From Phytoactinopolyspora endophytica (GTDB lineage Bacteria; Actinomycetota; Actinomycetes; Jiangellales; Jiangellaceae), in assembly GCF_004138495.1 (NCBI RefSeq), contig NZ_ML142850.1, forward strand, positions 425,788 to 442,190: a DNA stretch of 16,403 bases, in the 5' to 3' direction. The translations under genes and the position numbers were made by a program. This document shows, one piece after another, positions 14,722 through 16,403 of the stretch (positions are counted from its first letter, which is position 1; each line of letters begins with the position of its first letter). The notes under the pieces were generated by a model. It was not told the origin of the DNA, made no database searches, and saw only the letters and a list, made by a program, of their open reading frames with translations.

Positions 14722-15441
14722 GTGTCGTTTGAACCCCTGCGGAAGCCGCAGACTCGGTCCCAGCTGGTGGTCTCTCAGATCGAAGATCAGATTCGCGCCG
14801 GCGAACTCACCCATGGCGAAAAGCTCGCGAGCGAGACCCAACTCGCTCACCAGTTCGGCGTCAGCCGCAGCGTGGTCCGCGAAGCGCTGCGGCTCCTTGA
14901 GGCCATGGGCCTGATCAGCTCACGACACGGCAGCGGCAGTTACGTCAGCAACAACACCGAACGCATCGTCTCGCGCATCCTGTCTCTGTCCGTCATGCCC
15001 GACGAGACGTCGGTTCACGAGCTCTTCGAGTTTCGCGAGTCGCTGGAGAGCGACGCCGCACGCCTGGCCGCTCAGCGAAGGTCCGAGGGCGACGTCGACA
15101 CCATCCTTCGACGGCTCGAGGCCAATGCGTCCGCGGCGGCAGCGCGAGACGCTGAGGAGTTCACCCGGACCGACTGGGAGTTCCACGCCGCCATCTCTGA
15201 GGCGGCAGGCAATCGCTACCTCGCTGTGGTCCTCAAGGCGGTACGAGAGATGCAGTACGACGTCGTCAACCTGCTGACCACGGACACCGGGTCCGTCGAC
15301 CAGGCCGTGGACCAGCACCGACGGATCGTCAAGGCCGTGATCGAAGGATCCGCGGAAGGAGCCGAGAGCGCCGCGAGGATACACATCCAGACGACCGCCG
15401 CATGTTGCATCGAGCGCGCCATCGCGTCGATGCAGGACTGA
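14722..15441 (+). CDS. FadR-type GntR regulator with FCD domain (regulator 2)
   Basis: A 239-residue regulator with an N-terminal winged helix (LAHQFGVSRSVVREALRLLE, wing GSGSYV) and a C-terminal FCD domain. With the GTG start at 14722 the FCD site residues are D151, H155, H199 and H221, exactly the numbers in regulator 1. The two proteins are very similar throughout, sharing for example VSRSVVREA, LLEAMGL, VREMQ and QHRRI. I preferred GTG 14722 to the in-frame ATG at 14713 because the -10 box TAACAT overlaps that ATG and because regulator 1 starts at the matching GTG. It lies 43 bases before the permease gene in the same direction. It probably represses its own promoter and the locus; the effector is unknown. 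Confidence 0.95.
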   Translation: MSFEPLRKPQTRSQLVVSQIEDQIRAGELTHGEKLASETQLAHQFGVSRSVVREALRLLEAMGLISSRHGSGSYVSNNTERIVSRILSLSVMPDETSVHELFEFRESLESDAARLAAQRRSEGDVDTILRRLEANASAAAARDAEEFTRTDWEFHAAISEAAGNRYLAVVLKAVREMQYDVVNLLTTDTGSVDQAVDQHRRIVKAVIEGSAEGAESAARIHIQTTAACCIERAIASMQD

Positions 15442-15484
15442 GACCACCCTACCCACGCGCATACCGAGAGGGAGGCCACACACC

Positions 15485-16403
15485 GTGAGCTCTGCGCGCC
15501 TGACCGAAGCAACCGGTATGGCGCCACCGCGACGCAGACCACAGAGCCTGAGATCGCGCATGTGGCGATACCGCTGGCACTATCTGTTCATCCTGCCGAT
15601 GGTGGTGCTGTTCGTCGCGTTCACCGCGTGGCCGATGGTGGCCAGCTGGGTCTATTCCGTGTTCCGGTGGTCCGGCTACGGACCGATGAACGACTTCGTC
15701 GGTCTGGCGAACTATCGGGAAGCGTTCAGCGACCCGCTCTTCTGGAACGCCTTCCGTAACACCAGCGTCTTCGCGCTGTTCGCGATCTTCGTACAGTTGC
15801 CTCTCGCCCTGCTGATCGCGATGGTGTTGAACAACAGCGCGCTCAAGGGCCGCAACATCTACCGGGTGCTGCTGTTCCTGCCCGTGGTCACCACCACGGC
15901 GGTGGTCGGCGTCGTCTTCGCCATCTTGCTCGACCCCTCGGGCGGCCCGCTCAACGAGCTGCTGCTCAGCCGGGAGTTCCTCGACCGGCCCATCAACTTC
16001 CTCGGCAGCGAGAGTCTCGCTCTGCCGACCGTGCTGGTCATCGACATGTGGAAGGGCATCGGCGTCACCATCATCTACTGGCTCGCCGCGTTGCAGACCA
16101 TCCCCACCGAGCTGTACGAGGCGGCACGGATCGACGGGGCCGGCCGCCGGCAGATGTTCCTGCGGATCACCGTGCCGCTGCTGGTTCCCCTCGGCGTGGT
16201 CATCCTGCTCCTGACCTTCGTCACCAGCCTGAACGCCTTCGACATCGTCAAGGTCATGACCGACGGCGGTCCGAACGGCGCCACGGACATCATCCAGACC
16301 TACATCTTCCGCTACGCCTTCGACCCCGAGGGCACGCCGCGTTTCGGATTCGCCTCGGCCGTCGGGATCCTCTTCGGCGTCGCCGTCATGCTGCTGAGCC
16401 CAC
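15485..16403 (+). CDS. Carbohydrate ABC transporter permease, CUT1 MalF/UgpA-type, 3' end beyond window
   Basis: At least 306 residues of an integral membrane permease; the frame stays open to the right edge, so the end lies just outside. The GTG start follows a GGGAGG ribosome site by 9 bases; an in-frame ATG 11 codons in is an alternative. A basic N-terminus leads into WHYLFILPMVVLFVAFTAWP, the standard first span of MalF-like permeases, with further spans at VFALFAIFVQLPLALLIAMV and VLLFLPVVTTTAVVGVVFAI. The cytoplasmic EAA loop that contacts the ATPase reads ELYEAARIDGAGRRQMFLRI, near residue 212. PF00528 is the expected domain. It is probably co-transcribed with regulator 2. A second permease (MalG-type) is expected downstream. 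It is the likely membrane partner of the lipoprotein at 5606. Confidence 0.95.
   Translation, partial: MSSARLTEATGMAPPRRRPQSLRSRMWRYRWHYLFILPMVVLFVAFTAWPMVASWVYSVFRWSGYGPMNDFVGLANYREAFSDPLFWNAFRNTSVFALFAIFVQLPLALLIAMVLNNSALKGRNIYRVLLFLPVVTTTAVVGVVFAILLDPSGGPLNELLLSREFLDRPINFLGSESLALPTVLVIDMWKGIGVTIIYWLAALQTIPTELYEAARIDGAGRRQMFLRITVPLLVPLGVVILLLTFVTSLNAFDIVKVMTDGGPNGATDIIQTYIFRYAFDPEGTPRFGFASAVGILFGVAVMLLSP

Noticed and set aside
11500..15441. A 1313-codon open frame on the plus strand running antisense through the FAD oxidoreductase gene into regulator 2
   Set aside because: It has no homology-like segments before the regulator; the open frame is a product of high GC antisense to a real gene. 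Only the final part, from 14722, is coding.
15562..15759. A short plus-strand frame at the start of the permease region
   Set aside because: It is out of frame with the permease from 15485, which has membrane spans and an EAA loop.

Overview
The window is high-GC, densely coded DNA typical of a filamentous or halotolerant actinomycete. The support for this is the GC-rich third positions, the GTG starts, a Tat-type lipoprotein signal, and a C-terminal tag on the large secreted protein that I recall from actinobacterial glycosidases. The secreted proteins are rich in Asp and Glu, which would fit a salt-tolerant member such as the Jiangellaceae, but that placement is an inference. No rRNA, tRNA, CRISPR array, insertion sequence or phage gene was seen.

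Positions 1-1755 look like general chromosome: the 3' part of a membrane fatty-acid desaturase, a small winged-helix regulator convergent with it, and a GNAT acetyltransferase. An unusually AT-rich promoter patch lies between the last two.

From 1805 to the right edge lies what looks like one glycan-utilisation locus bracketed by two paralogous FadR-type (GntR/FCD) regulators. On the minus strand are a Gfo/Idh/MocA oxidoreductase (4127-5353), a cytosolic type I sulfatase (2589-4034) and regulator 1 (1805-2518). Divergent from these, on the plus strand, are a Tat-exported lipoprotein solute-binding protein (5606-7156) and a 1613-residue secreted multidomain beta-helix protein (7334-12175). A bidirectional-looking terminator with an 18-bp perfect stem separates the latter from a convergent FAD-dependent oxidoreductase carrying extra C-terminal beta-sandwich domains (12274-14499). 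Divergent from that gene are regulator 2 (14722-15441) and the first permease of a CUT1-type sugar ABC transporter (15485 to the edge, 3' incomplete).

The regulatory layout ties these units together. Sites resembling the GntR/FadR-family operator TNGTNNNACNA lie upstream of regulator 1, the Gfo oxidoreductase, the binding protein, the FAD oxidoreductase and regulator 2. One 16-base block, GTCGTCAGACAAGCAG, is identical at 5561 and 14692. In the two regulator promoters the site sits in the -35/-10 spacer; in the three enzyme or transport promoters it sits at the predicted transcription start. This suggests auto- and cross-regulation by two closely related repressors.

Proposed working model (inference): the secreted beta-helix protein trims an extracellular, probably sulfated, polysaccharide. 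The lipoprotein and permeases import the oligosaccharide. The cytosolic sulfatase and the two oxidoreductases then process it, perhaps by oxidation of the sugar. The substrate cannot be named from sequence alone.
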